A stretch of 64,000 nt of DNA from Oscillospiraceae bacterium (GCA_015064205.1 SVSR01000001.1:119840-183839); one strand, 5' to 3'; shown: positions 9,842 through 18,239, numbered from the stretch's first letter. Notes: a model not told the origin generated them from the sequence alone. Program-made: numbers and translations.

Positions 9842-10108
9842 TTATTCGTTTGCGTCTGTTTCATCAGTGTCTGCTTTTCCGTTAAGCCTTGACGAGAGCG
9901 TTTCGGGCTGGATTGCCGAAAGTATAACGTGGTCGCTGTCGGTTATGATAACCGAGCGTGTACGTCTGCCGCAACTTATATCTATTGCGCGGCCGTCGTC
10001 CTTTGCGTCCTGCACGATCCTTTTTATCGGTGCTGAATCGGGAGCGGCAAGCGCAACAATTCTGTCTAAGGCTATCATGTTATTAAAGCCTGCGTTTATA
10101 AATTTCAT
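9842..10108 (-). CDS. remA: RemA family extracellular-matrix regulator (DUF370)
   Basis: Small DNA-binding protein that in Bacillus forms octameric rings and activates matrix and osmoprotectant operons. The 88-aa product carries the family core [21 protein letters not shown] and [16 protein letters not shown]. The C-terminus is a short acidic tail (TDETDANE). It lies between the yicC-like gene and rpoZ, the standard Firmicutes location. Its regulatory targets in this organism are unknown. Confidence 0.9.
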   Translation of the reverse strand: MKFINAGFNNMIALDRIVALAAPDSAPIKRIVQDAKDDGRAIDISCGRRTRSVIITDSDHVILSAIQPETLSSRLNGKADTDETDANE

Positions 10109-10135
10109 AAATCATACCGCCTTTTGTAGAGCTTA

Positions 10136-11023
10136 TTATTCGATATTCTGTATCTGCTCACGTATCTTTTCTAGCTCGCTTTTAACTTCAACAACAACAG
10201 ACGCAATGTCTGCATTGTTGCACTTTGATCCCGTTGTGTTTATCTCGCGGTTTATCTCCTGAAGCAGAAAATCTATCTTTCGGCCAACGGGAGTATTTTC
10301 TTCAAGAATCTTTTTAAAAGAGTCAAAATGGCAGTCGAGCCTTACCATTTCTTCGTCTATGGCAACTCTGTCGGCATATATTGCGCACTCTGTCAGTATG
10401 AGCGATTCGTTAAGCTCAACTCCCGAGTCTGCAATAGCCTGTCTGATCTTTGCTTCAAATCTTTCGCGGTAGTTTTCAATGTCCGTTTGTGAATACGCGG
10501 CTATCTTTTCTTTAAGCTTTTCGATCTTTGCAAGTTTTTGCAGAATATCAGCCTTTAGCTTTTCGCCCTCTTCTTCACGGGCGCGGATAAAGTCGGCAAT
10601 AGCAGCGTCAAGTGCGGGCTTTATTTCAAGCCATGCAAATTCTGCGTCTTCTTCTTTTTTTACAACCGTGAATAACTCTCTGTTTTGAGCAACTCTCATA
10701 GTGGAGATGTCGTCAACAAGGGAAAATTTATCTCTCAGTTTTTTCAGCGCGTTTATATAGCTCTCGGCATATCCTGCATCTATATCGATAGCGGTTTCGC
10801 CGTCTTCTGTAACCTCGACGCCGATATACACGTCAAGTTTGCCGCGGCTGATACCGCATTCGGATACGTATTTGCGCACGCGGTCTTCAAGAAAAGAGAA
10901 TATCCTCGATATTTTCACCGAGCAGTCGAGATATCGGTTGTTTACCGATTTAAGCTCCACGGTGATGTTTTTTGCGGGCGTGCATTGCACTTGTCTGGCA
11001 AACGCGGTCATGCTTCTTATCAT
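10136..11023 (-). CDS. YicC/YloC family endoribonuclease
   Basis: The YicC family has been shown to have endoribonuclease activity in E. coli, and Firmicutes homologues head the remA-gmk-rpoZ cluster. The 295-aa product starts MIRSMTAFARQV, the conserved family N-terminus, and ends with the conserved EINREINTTGSKCNNADIAS segment. The ORF track begins at GTG 11032, but the ATG at 11023 has an AAAGGGG Shine-Dalgarno 8 nt upstream. It is the first gene of the long minus-strand operon, 76 nt downstream of a strong promoter. Confidence 0.9.
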   Translation of the reverse strand: MIRSMTAFARQVQCTPAKNITVELKSVNNRYLDCSVKISRIFSFLEDRVRKYVSECGISRGKLDVYIGVEVTEDGETAIDIDAGYAESYINALKKLRDKFSLVDDISTMRVAQNRELFTVVKKEEDAEFAWLEIKPALDAAIADFIRAREEEGEKLKADILQKLAKIEKLKEKIAAYSQTDIENYRERFEAKIRQAIADSGVELNESLILTECAIYADRVAIDEEMVRLDCHFDSFKKILEENTPVGRKIDFLLQEINREINTTGSKCNNADIASVVVEVKSELEKIREQIQNIE

Positions 11024-11098
11024 GTCAACCACCCCTTTAACTGTTTAATAAAGACTTATCTGCCAATACATCAGAAAGGCATATCTGTTCAAATATAC

Positions 11099-11127
11099 AT
11101 TTTATCACAAATATGCTTATTTGTCAA
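11099..11127 (-). promoter_or_regulatory. Promoter of the yicC-remA-rpoZ-priA...prkC operon
   Basis: On the minus strand, TTGACA and TAAAAT are separated by exactly 17 nt. It is the only strong promoter seen upstream of eleven closely spaced co-directional genes, so most of the operon probably depends on it. Confidence 0.8.
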
Positions 11128-11271
11128 TGAAACTTAAACGATTTTGTACTAAAATAATTATATTAAATATATAGTTTATAATTAGAAATATGAAGACGGA
11201 AAGAAACATCAAGAGGCATGCTTCTTTTTGCTTTCTCATAAAATGGTATCATAACAACGCAGGAGCAGGGT

Positions 11272-11829
11272 ATGAAAATTGAAAAGTTAGCGCTTAGCGA
11301 CACCTGGCGTGTCGGTTCGAATTTGAACGTGACTGTAAAAATCACGTATATATATAGCGGCGAATACGAAAAGCTTGATGCAGTGAATCGGCGCATAGCA
11401 GAGAATCTGTCTGTTTACTTAAAAAACAAGCTTGATGATAATGTAAGCGGCAATATTGTCGCGCTTCTTACGCCAACGATTATGTATGTGGACGAAGAGA
11501 TTATAAGCATCAAGTATGATTTTACACAAACGTCAGACAGACGTATTCTTAACCATAAGCGCTTTTGTATAAACATGTTTTATAAGCAGGGGCTTCTTCT
11601 TTTGCCGCGCTTTATTGATGGGCGCAGACATATAAAAAGCGCATCTGAACTTTATCTCAAACGGGGAGAGGACGGAGAACTTCTTTGTGTTCCCGTAGTG
11701 CAAAGCCTGCAGGTAGGAACCGTTGTCGGCCGCAGAAGCGAGATCGACGCGTATTGCGACGGTCAGGTCCAAAAGGTGAAAATAAAAATTCCGCACTTTC
11801 TTAATGATAAGAAAGTGCGGAAAAAGTAA
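11272..11829 (+). CDS. Hypothetical protein, 185 aa, 3' end coincides with a terminator hairpin
   Basis: I do not recognise this protein. It starts at ATG 11272 after a GGAG-type Shine-Dalgarno (gcaggagcagggt) and is the only plus-strand gene among minus-strand operons. The sequence is mixed alpha/beta with many beta-prone stretches (GSNLNVTVKITYIY, EEIISIKYDFTQ) and no signal peptide or membrane helix. The last codons (HFLNDKKVRKK) are written by one arm, loop and other arm of a perfect inverted repeat that serves as the nadA terminator on the other strand. Reading-frame integrity over 185 codons and the good RBS support a real gene; the function is unknown. Confidence 0.65.
   Translation: MKIEKLALSDTWRVGSNLNVTVKITYIYSGEYEKLDAVNRRIAENLSVYLKNKLDDNVSGNIVALLTPTIMYVDEEIISIKYDFTQTSDRRILNHKRFCINMFYKQGLLLLPRFIDGRRHIKSASELYLKRGEDGELLCVPVVQSLQVGTVVGRRSEIDAYCDGQVQKVKIKIPHFLNDKKVRKK
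11782..11820 (-). terminator. Rho-independent terminator of nadA
   Basis: Perfect 13-bp stem CCGCACTTTCTTA / TAAGAAAGTGCGG with a 4-nt loop at 11791-11820. In the minus direction it is followed by a U-rich stretch (AATTTTTAT); in the plus direction the following bases are A-rich. It lies inside the 3' end of the plus-strand ORF. Confidence 0.85.
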
Positions 11830-11831
11830 TT

Positions 11832-12752
11832 TTACATACTTCCTAGCCTGTGCATCTCGTCAAGCGATTTCTTTGCAAGTCTTATAGTTTCATCGTCAAG
11901 GACGACCTCACACCGTTTCTTGCCGCTGACAGCATTGTAAACGTCAACAAGAGTTGTAAGTTTCATGTTTTCGCATACGCAGTTCTTGGAAAGAGCGTAG
12001 AAAAATTTATCCGGGCACATGTACTGAAGATGCTCTATGATACTGTTTTCCGTGCCGATTATAAATTCACTGCAGTCGCTCTTTTTGGCAAAATCCATTA
12101 TTTCCGTCGTGCTTCCTGCAAAATCCGCAAGCTTTGTAACCTCGCTTTTGCACTCGGGATGAACGAGCACAAGCGCGCCGGGATGAGCCGCTTTCGCTTT
12201 CTCAACGTCAGCAGGTGTGATGCGCATGTGTGTAGGGCATCCCCCGTTTATAAGCTTGATGTTTTTATCAGGCGCGCACTCTGCCACCCATGAGCCGAGA
12301 TTACAGTCGGGGATAAACAGAATGTTTTTATTTTCAATATTTTTGATTATCTTAACGGCGCTTGATGAGGTCACGCATACGTCGCATTCGCATTTGAGCG
12401 CCGCCGTTGTGTTTACGTATGCGGCAACTGCATAGTCGGGATATTTGGCTTTGAGTTCTCTTAGCTCTTGAACGCTGAGCTGTTCTGCCATGGGGCATCC
12501 TGCATCCTCGTGAGAGAGAAGAACCGTCTTTTCGGGTGAGAGAATCTTAACGGTTTCCGCCATAAAGCGAACTCCGCACATAAGCACGGTCTTCTGCTTT
12601 GCTGCTGCCGCTTTTTCGCTGAGTCCGTATGAGTCTCCTATGTAATCTGCAACTTCAAATATGTCGTGATTCTGATACGCATGAACAAGTATACATATGT
12701 CGTTTTCAGCCTTGAGCCTCAGTATCTCGTCCTTCATTTGTTGTACGGTCAT
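11832..12752 (-). CDS. nadA: Quinolinate synthase A
   Basis: 4Fe-4S enzyme that condenses iminoaspartate with dihydroxyacetone phosphate to make quinolinate for NAD. The 306-aa product contains AYQNHDIFEVADYIGDS, MCGVRFMAE with the first cluster Cys, VHPECKSEV and a C-terminal Cys region (KNCVCENMK), so the three cluster cysteines can be placed. No nadB or nadC is adjacent, so the rest of the pathway must be elsewhere. It lies just downstream of the pnp terminator and has an AAAGGA Shine-Dalgarno. Confidence 0.95.
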   Translation of the reverse strand: MTVQQMKDEILRLKAENDICILVHAYQNHDIFEVADYIGDSYGLSEKAAAAKQKTVLMCGVRFMAETVKILSPEKTVLLSHEDAGCPMAEQLSVQELRELKAKYPDYAVAAYVNTTAALKCECDVCVTSSSAVKIIKNIENKNILFIPDCNLGSWVAECAPDKNIKLINGGCPTHMRITPADVEKAKAAHPGALVLVHPECKSEVTKLADFAGSTTEIMDFAKKSDCSEFIIGTENSIIEHLQYMCPDKFFYALSKNCVCENMKLTTLVDVYNAVSGKKRCEVVLDDETIRLAKKSLDEMHRLGSM

Positions 12753-12790
12753 ATTATTGTCCTTTCATAATAAAGAAAAATAATGTTTTA

Positions 12791-12830
12791 AAAATGCTGT
12801 CGCAAATAACAAAGTTAATTGCGACAGCAT
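12791..12830 (-). terminator. Terminator after pnp
   Basis: Stem ATGCTGTCGCAA / TTGCGACAGCAT with a loop of about 12 nt, followed on the minus strand by TTTTAAAAC. It separates pnp from nadA, whose own promoter is not obvious, so partial read-through is possible. Confidence 0.75.
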
Positions 12831-12850
12831 CGGGTTTTTACTTTTCTCTA

Positions 12851-14932
12851 TTAAAGAGCGTCTTTTCTTGAAAGATTGTATCTGCCCTTTTCGTCTGTGC
12901 CGAGGAATTTAACTCTCATTGTGTCGCCCTCTTCACAAATGTCTTCAACTCTTTCTGTACGCTTGTTGTCAAGCTTAGAGATGTGAACAAGGCCTTCCTT
13001 GCCGGGAGCTATCTCAACAAAAGCACCGATCGGGATTATTCTTGTTACAACACCCTCGTATATCTCTCCAACAACGGGTTCAAATACGATAGCGTCGATG
13101 ATCTGCTTTGCTGCAAGAGCGCTGTCGCGGTTGATAGCTGCGATGAATACGCTGCCGTCGTCGTTGATGTCGATCTTAGCGCCTGTATCGGCAACTATCT
13201 TCTGGATAACCTTTCCGCCGCTTCCGATAACCTCACGGATCTTTTCGGGATCTATTGTCATAGAGATCATCTTGGGAGCATATTCGGAAACCTCTTCGCG
13301 CGGCTTTTCAATAGCCTTGAGGATAATTTCGTCTATGATATAGTCACGGCCCTTGTGTGTTGTTTCAAGAGCGTTTTTGATGATTTCGGGTGTAAGACCG
13401 TCGATCTTGAGGTCCATCTGAATGGATGTGATACCCTTGTGAGTACCTGCAACCTTGAAGTCCATGTCACCGAAGAAGTCTTCAACGCCCTGAATGTCGA
13501 TCATTGTCATCCAGCGTTCACCCTCGGTGATAAGACCGCAGGAGATACCTGCAACGGGAGCTTTTATCGGTACACCTGCATCCATAAGTGCGAGTGTTGA
13601 GCCGCAAACGGATGCCTGTGATGTTGAACCGTTAGAGGATACAACTTCTGATACGCATCTGATAGCGTAGGGGAATTCTTCAACAGAGGGAAGTACGGGG
13701 ATGAGCGAGCGCTCTGCAAGCGCACCGTGACCAATCTCACGTCTTCCGGGGCTGCGTACTGCCTTTGCTTCACCAACTGAGTAGCCGGGCATGTTGTAGT
13801 GGTGCATATATCTCTTTGAGGTTTCTTCGTCTATACCGTCGAGCATCTGAGCGTCGCTCATTGTGCCGAGAGTTGCAACTGTGAGAACCTGAGTCTGCCC
13901 GCGTGTGAAAAGTCCGCTTCCGTGCGTTCTGGGAAGAAGGCCTGTTTCGGCCGCCAGAGGACGGATCTCGTCAAGACGTCTGCCGTCAACGCGCTTGCCG
14001 TCGTCAAGAAGCCAACGGCGAACAACGAATTTCTGAATCTTATAGATGATCTCAGCGATCTCAACCTGATTTTCGCCTTCGGGATCGAACTTTTCGTTAA
14101 CCTTATCGGATACAACGAGCATACGTTCATCACGTACAGTCTTATCATCTGTATCCATAGCGTACTTAACGTCGTCTATGATATATTCCTTGATCTGTTC
14201 AAAGAGATCGTGGTCAACGTCGCAAGAGGGATAGTCAAATTTCGGCTTGCCTACTTCTGCAACGATTTCGTTTATAAACCTGATAAGGCCCTTTATTTCA
14301 GCGTGAGCTATCATGATAGCTTCATACATAGCCTCGTCGGACACCTCGTTAGCGCCTGCTTCGATCATAACGACCTTCTTTTCGCTTGCCGCAACGGTGA
14401 GCTGGAGGTCGCTCTGTGCACGTTCTTCAAGTGTGGGGTTGATAACAAACTGACCGTCTATCATACCCATAAATGCACCGCCGATAGGTCCGTTCCACGG
14501 AATGTCAGAGATAGAAAGGGCGATGGACGCGCCGATCATAGCTGTGATTTCAGGAGAACAGTCGGGATCAACAGACATAACCGTAAGGTTAAGGTTAACG
14601 TCATTTCTCAGGTCCTTAGGAAAGAGAGGACGAACAGGTCTGTCGATAACACGGGACGTAAGGATAGCCTTTTCGCTGGGCTTGCCTTCTCTCTTGAGAT
14701 AACCGCCGGGAATTCTGCCAACCGAGTACATTCTTTCTTCAAAGTCAACAGACAAGGGAAGAAAGTCGATGCCGTCACGCGGCTTTGCGGACGCTGTTGC
14801 CGTTGCTAAAATAGCAGTGTCGCCATAGCGAACGAGCGCGCTTCCGTTTGCAAGGCCTGCGATCTTACCTGTTTCTACAACGAGGGGACGGCCTGCATAG
14901 GTGTAGTTAAAAACTTTGTAATTTGGAAACAT
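12851..14932 (-). CDS. pnp: Polyribonucleotide nucleotidyltransferase (PNPase)
   Basis: Phosphorolytic 3'-5' exoribonuclease of the RNA degradosome. The 693-aa product begins MFPNYKVFNYTYAGRPLVVETG and shows two RNase PH-like halves, with the catalytic motif GSTLALMDAGVPI in the second. A KH domain (IREVIGSGGKVIQKIV) and a C-terminal S1 domain (GAFVEIAPGKEGLVHISKL) follow. It lies downstream of rpsO, the order shared by most bacteria, with a strong hairpin between the genes that may limit read-through or act as a processing site. Confidence 0.97.
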   Translation of the reverse strand: MFPNYKVFNYTYAGRPLVVETGKIAGLANGSALVRYGDTAILATATASAKPRDGIDFLPLSVDFEERMYSVGRIPGGYLKREGKPSEKAILTSRVIDRPVRPLFPKDLRNDVNLNLTVMSVDPDCSPEITAMIGASIALSISDIPWNGPIGGAFMGMIDGQFVINPTLEERAQSDLQLTVAASEKKVVMIEAGANEVSDEAMYEAIMIAHAEIKGLIRFINEIVAEVGKPKFDYPSCDVDHDLFEQIKEYIIDDVKYAMDTDDKTVRDERMLVVSDKVNEKFDPEGENQVEIAEIIYKIQKFVVRRWLLDDGKRVDGRRLDEIRPLAAETGLLPRTHGSGLFTRGQTQVLTVATLGTMSDAQMLDGIDEETSKRYMHHYNMPGYSVGEAKAVRSPGRREIGHGALAERSLIPVLPSVEEFPYAIRCVSEVVSSNGSTSQASVCGSTLALMDAGVPIKAPVAGISCGLITEGERWMTMIDIQGVEDFFGDMDFKVAGTHKGITSIQMDLKIDGLTPEIIKNALETTHKGRDYIIDEIILKAIEKPREEVSEYAPKMISMTIDPEKIREVIGSGGKVIQKIVADTGAKIDINDDGSVFIAAINRDSALAAKQIIDAIVFEPVVGEIYEGVVTRIIPIGAFVEIAPGKEGLVHISKLDNKRTERVEDICEEGDTMRVKFLGTDEKGRYNLSRKDAL

Positions 14933-15065
14933 TTTTTGCTCCTTAAATTTATATATTTACGGCGTATTTCCTGCTCTTTAGCACTTAAATACGCAACAAA
15001 AGCCTTTTGATGCATATTTAACTGCTAAAGCCTTGGAACATGTCCGCATTTAACGATAATAATTC

Positions 15066-15103
15066 AAGCCGTAACCCGAAAGAAAGCATTAGGGTTACGG
15101 CTT
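15066..15103 (-). terminator. Hairpin between rpsO and pnp
   Basis: 12-bp perfect stem AAGCCGTAACCC / GGGTTACGGCTT with a 14-nt loop, only 8 nt after the rpsO stop codon. The bases after it on the minus strand (GAATTATTATCG) are only moderately U-rich, so it may be a partial terminator or a stabilising or processing hairpin as in other rpsO-pnp transcripts. Confidence 0.7.
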
Positions 15104-15111
15104 GGGGCATT

Positions 15112-15378
15112 TTACTTTCTTATACCGAGCTTTTCGATAATTGCGCGGTAACGCATGATATCTTTCTTTGCAAGGTAGCCAAGAAGACTTCTTCTGTGTC
15201 CGACCATTTTAAGAAGACCGCGACGGCTGTGATGGTCCTTCGGGTTGTTCTTAAGATGAGCGTTAAGAGAGTTGATGCGGTTTGTGAGAATAGCTATCTG
15301 AACTTCAGGGGAACCTGTGTCTGTGTCGTGAAGCTTGTTCTCTGTGATGATTTGCTGTTTTTCGTCTTTGAGTAACAT
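15112..15378 (-). CDS. rpsO: 30S ribosomal protein S15
   Basis: Primary 16S rRNA-binding protein of the small-subunit platform. The 88-aa product has the standard S15 length and the conserved [16 protein letters not shown] and [19 protein letters not shown] blocks. It is preceded by a GAGGTG Shine-Dalgarno and a leader of about 100 nt behind a consensus promoter. That leader is long enough for S15 autoregulation, which is known in several phyla. Confidence 0.97.
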   Translation of the reverse strand: MLLKDEKQQIITENKLHDTDTGSPEVQIAILTNRINSLNAHLKNNPKDHHSRRGLLKMVGHRRSLLGYLAKKDIMRYRAIIEKLGIRK

Positions 15379-15488
15379 GATTTCACCTCATATTAAAATT
15401 TATTTGTTACCGTATACACAGCAAGCGGCGGGTGAAACAGCATCTGCTCTTTATTCCGCAAACCGAGTAAACGGTACATTCGGAGTGT

Positions 15489-15517
15489 ATTATACCACAG
15501 TTTTCTTCTTTTGTAAA
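15489..15517 (-). promoter_or_regulatory. rpsO promoter
   Basis: Minus-strand TTTACA, 17-nt spacer, TATAAT. It predicts a transcript start near 15482 and so a 5' leader of roughly 100 nt before rpsO. Confidence 0.8.
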
Positions 15518-15574
15518 GAGATTTTTGAAAAATATTGTAAATTTTTTAAAGCCGAAGAAAAATCAAAAAAAGGC

Positions 15575-15603
15575 TTGACAAGTAATAAAAGGCATGGTAT
15601 AAT
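15575..15603 (+). promoter_or_regulatory. tRNA-Arg promoter
   Basis: Perfect sigma-A consensus: TTGACA, 17 nt, TATAAT, about 17 nt before the tRNA 5' end. Confidence 0.88.
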
Positions 15604-15620
15604 GTTTGAGCACGAAAAAA

Positions 15621-15696
15621 GCGCCACTAGCTCAGTGGATAGAGTGCCCGGCTACGAACCGGTAGGTCGCAGGTTCGAATCCTGCGTGGCGCGCCA
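15621..15696 (+). tRNA. tRNA-Arg (anticodon ACG)
   Basis: Cloverleaf folds by eye: acceptor GCGCCAC / GTGGCGC, D arm GCTCAGTGGATAGAGT, anticodon loop CTACGAA with ACG, T arm GCAGG TTCGAAT CCTGC, discriminator G and encoded CCA. ACG, deaminated to ICG, reads CGN arginine codons. Confidence 0.95.
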
Positions 15697-15740
15697 AAAA
15701 GAAAATCCTGTTGACGTATGTCTGCAGGATTTTCTTTTTG
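15697..15740 (+). terminator. Terminator of tRNA-Arg
   Basis: AAAAAGAAAATCCTG pairs with CAGGATTTTCTTTTT directly after the CCA end, leaving a T-rich tail. The stem is A/T-heavy but long and perfect. Confidence 0.85.
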
Positions 15741-15811
15741 TATTATTCATTCTTCAGTATTCATCATTCATTCGACAGAATGATGAAGCCGCTTAACTGA
15801 TAAATAATATA
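15740..15811 (+). repeat. AT-rich palindromic intergenic repeat, copy A
   Basis: Begins GTATTATTCA straight after the tRNA-Arg terminator and includes TGATGAAGCCGCTTAACTGA followed by TAAATAAT. A related copy lies in the same position after tRNA-Glu (60663-60750). It is built of TTCAT and ATGAA inverted units and codes for nothing visible. Confidence 0.6.
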
Positions 15812-15858
15812 AGGTCTGGTGCATAGGCTTTAATACCATTATTACTATTAATAAATAA

Positions 15859-15880
15859 CCCCCACTCATATGAATGGGGG
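15859..15880. terminator. Bidirectional hairpin downstream of the 15897 gene
   Basis: CCCCCACTC / GAATGGGGG stem with a 4-nt loop. It is flanked by T-rich sequence in both directions (TTATTTATT on the minus strand, ATTTGTTTTG on the plus strand). It most likely ends the minus-strand secreted-protein transcript. Confidence 0.8.
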
Positions 15881-15896
15881 ATTTGTTTTGCTTTAT

Positions 15897-18008
15897 TTAT
15901 TCTGCCGATCCGTCCCAGCCTCTTGCTTCTTCTTCGGTTTCAAAGAAGCCTATCGATGAGATGTACATACGCGCATTTGGGTCATCGTTTCCCATAAAGG
16001 GATATATACGCCACTGCCTTATCGTATTATTCTGCCATTTCGTGCCGTCTGAGAACGGCAGATCCTTCAGATCAAATATTGCCTGATTCCACTCTCCGCT
16101 CTTATAATCGAGTTTTTCGTTTATCGTTGCAGTTTTAAGATCGCTTACAGAAAGAGGAAACATATCCTTTGATGCATAGAACTGTATATACTTTGGTGCA
16201 TATTCGCTCTTGCGGTAAGTGTAGTTGACAACAAGATATCTGTACTTGCTTCCGTCAAGTGATGGGTTATAATGATCTGCGTTCCACTGATAATAGTTGA
16301 AATCGAGATAACCCTGTGTGTAACCGTCAAGAAGCGAGATCTTTACGCAGTCACGGTCCAGATACGTTGTTCTTTCCATGTCTATACCAAAGTACTTTTC
16401 ATATTTGCCTGTGAGCGGGTTTACAATGTCAGATTTTGCAAACGCATTGTGAAACTGAGTGCCGGGGTCGCCTTCGTACATCATATCGTCAACAGAGAAT
16501 AGAGCTTTTCCGCCGGGGGTTGGAGCGCTGAACGTTGCCGGAGTGTCGGGTATTACAGTGTCTGACGCCTTTGTGCCGGGATCGAATGCAACGGCTTCGC
16601 TTCTTGTGCTGAAAAATCCGAATCCTGCTATATAGCATTCAGCGTTAGCAGCCTTGTTGCCCTCAAATAAGTGTATTCTGAACTGACGCATAGTATTTTC
16701 ATGCCACTTTGTTCCGTCAGAAAATACCGTGTCGCCAAGGTATATAATTGCTTCATTCCATTTGCCGTAATTGTTTTCGATCGTGTTTATGTTAGTTGCA
16801 TTCTGAAGCGCTTCGCCTTGAGGGTAAACGTCCTTTGAGCCAAATACCTTCATCGTTTTTATAGAGCTTGCAGGAGCATTGTACGAATATTTTATTTTAA
16901 GCCATCTTGCCTTTGAACCGTCAAGTGATGGCTGATAGTAACCGCAGTCATACTGATAGTAGTTAAAATCAAAGTATCCCTGAGTATATCCGTCGAGAAG
17001 CGATACCTTTACGCAGTCAAGGCCCAGGTACTCTGCGCGCTCGGTCTTAACTCCGAAGAATGATTCGTATCCGCCGATTGTGGGGCTCCATACGTCGGGC
17101 TTGGCTATCGCATTATGAAATGCTGTGCCGGGGTCTCCGGGGTACATTATTTCATCGGCTGTGAACACTCTGTTTCCGCCGCCAAGGGGAGCATCATATC
17201 TTATGGGAGCAGTTTTGCTCCATATTGCATATAGAGATATATTTTCGTTCAGCTTCAAAGATGCGCCGGGCAGATATTTTATTTCGCCGCCGGGCGCCGT
17301 CGCCCATCCGAGGAAATAATGACCGTCTTTCTTTGGAACAGTATCAGGTATTTTCGGAGCCTCTCCGTATTTTTTTGTTATCTTCTTGGGAACGTTTGCG
17401 GCGCCGTCTGCTTTGAACGTAATAGTGAACTTCTGATTCATAAGCTTGTAGTTAGGCCTTAAAATCAGCACAACACTTTCTCTGTTTGCAAACGTCATAT
17501 GAAGATTTACCGCTTCCTTTTGATAAACACCGCCCATTCCGCTTCCGATTTCAGGGTCATAGATATTTCCCATGATCATTTCGGTTTTATTTATCATTAT
17601 ACCAACGGAATATATAGTCTTGTTGTAATCACGGTAGAATATAAGGTCGCCCGGCTGAATTTCACGGGACGTTACTTTTTTTGCACCCAAATCATTTACT
17701 AAAGTTTTATAAAGAATATCAGGGCTTGCTTCATCGGGTATTATTTCTTTGGGTATTCCTGCAAGTCTTGCAGCGTCGCCCACAAAATAAGTGGTCCAGT
17801 TAACGTTATAGTAAAGATCCTTGGTTGTTTTTCCAATCTGTGCTTTTGCGGCAGCAACTATATTGCGTGAGGCAACGCTTGCTTGCTTGAAATCGGTATT
17901 ATAGTATTGCAAGTGTGGCTTTATTGCATGTGCATGGCATAACATTAGTGTGAACATTATGCATATGATTGCGGCGGCAGTCAAAATTTTTGTTATGATT
18001 TTCTTCAT
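15897..18008 (-). CDS. Secreted protein: degenerate NlpC/CHAP-like domain, InlB-type repeat, two tandem beta-rich repeats
   Basis: The 703-aa exported protein has a signal peptide (residues 1-28, ending AHA). Residues about 45-185 look like an NlpC/P60 or CHAP amidase fold (NIVAAAKAQIG, then NWTTYFVGDAARLAGIP, then PGDLIFY). The catalytic Cys position is Thr72 and the usual His of the HVGI motif is Ser134 (YSVGIM), so hydrolase activity is unlikely. Residues about 195-265 form one Listeria-Bacteroides (InlB B-type) repeat ending ISLYAIWSK. Two homologous units of about 200 aa follow, each starting with an MYPGDPGT or MYEGDPGT motif and including LLDGYTQGYxDFNYYQ; these may bind glycans (inference). 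It has its own promoter and terminator. Confidence 0.8.
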   Translation of the reverse strand: MKKIITKILTAAAIICIMFTLMLCHAHAIKPHLQYYNTDFKQASVASRNIVAAAKAQIGKTTKDLYYNVNWTTYFVGDAARLAGIPKEIIPDEASPDILYKTLVNDLGAKKVTSREIQPGDLIFYRDYNKTIYSVGIMINKTEMIMGNIYDPEIGSGMGGVYQKEAVNLHMTFANRESVVLILRPNYKLMNQKFTITFKADGAANVPKKITKKYGEAPKIPDTVPKKDGHYFLGWATAPGGEIKYLPGASLKLNENISLYAIWSKTAPIRYDAPLGGGNRVFTADEIMYPGDPGTAFHNAIAKPDVWSPTIGGYESFFGVKTERAEYLGLDCVKVSLLDGYTQGYFDFNYYQYDCGYYQPSLDGSKARWLKIKYSYNAPASSIKTMKVFGSKDVYPQGEALQNATNINTIENNYGKWNEAIIYLGDTVFSDGTKWHENTMRQFRIHLFEGNKAANAECYIAGFGFFSTRSEAVAFDPGTKASDTVIPDTPATFSAPTPGGKALFSVDDMMYEGDPGTQFHNAFAKSDIVNPLTGKYEKYFGIDMERTTYLDRDCVKISLLDGYTQGYLDFNYYQWNADHYNPSLDGSKYRYLVVNYTYRKSEYAPKYIQFYASKDMFPLSVSDLKTATINEKLDYKSGEWNQAIFDLKDLPFSDGTKWQNNTIRQWRIYPFMGNDDPNARMYISSIGFFETEEEARGWDGSAE

Positions 18009-18056
18009 AGTTATTGCCCTCCTCGGGAATAGATTAGTTGTTGTTTACTGTAATAT

Positions 18057-18085
18057 ATTATAGCACTCAAACTATTTTATGTCAA
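18057..18085 (-). promoter_or_regulatory. Promoter of the 15897-18008 secreted protein gene
   Basis: Perfect TTGACA, 17 nt, TATAAT on the minus strand, about 50 nt before the ATG with its GAGGAGGG Shine-Dalgarno. Confidence 0.88.
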
Positions 18086-18210
18086 TGTAATTGCACGCAG
18101 CAAAAGGATTTTTGTACGTTTCAACAATCATGAAACGCTAAAATTGGAAAACCGTCCAAAATATTAGGGGGAATATGTTGTTTTTATAATGTGTAATGTG
18201 CTGTTAGCTC

Positions 18211-18239
18211 TTGCAAAATTTATGTAAATGTAGTATCAT
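18211..18239 (+). promoter_or_regulatory. gpsA promoter
   Basis: TTGCAA, 17 nt, TATCAT about 57 nt before the gpsA start. The remaining intergenic stretch 18090-18200 holds only a short inverted repeat (CGTTTCA / TGAAACG near 18117-18137). Confidence 0.6.

Noticed and set aside
13922-14809. 295-aa plus-strand ORF opposite pnp
   Set aside because: Shadow frame of a highly conserved gene; Cys-rich and composition unlike a real protein.
15335-15796. 153-aa plus-strand ORF over the rpsO promoter and tRNA-Arg
   Set aside because: It runs through the rpsO 5' region, two promoters, a tRNA and its terminator; no RBS and no protein-like composition.
18117-18137. CGTTTCA/TGAAACG inverted repeat before gpsA
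   Set aside because: Short arms, no T-tract and not placed on a promoter; could be chance in A/T-rich DNA.
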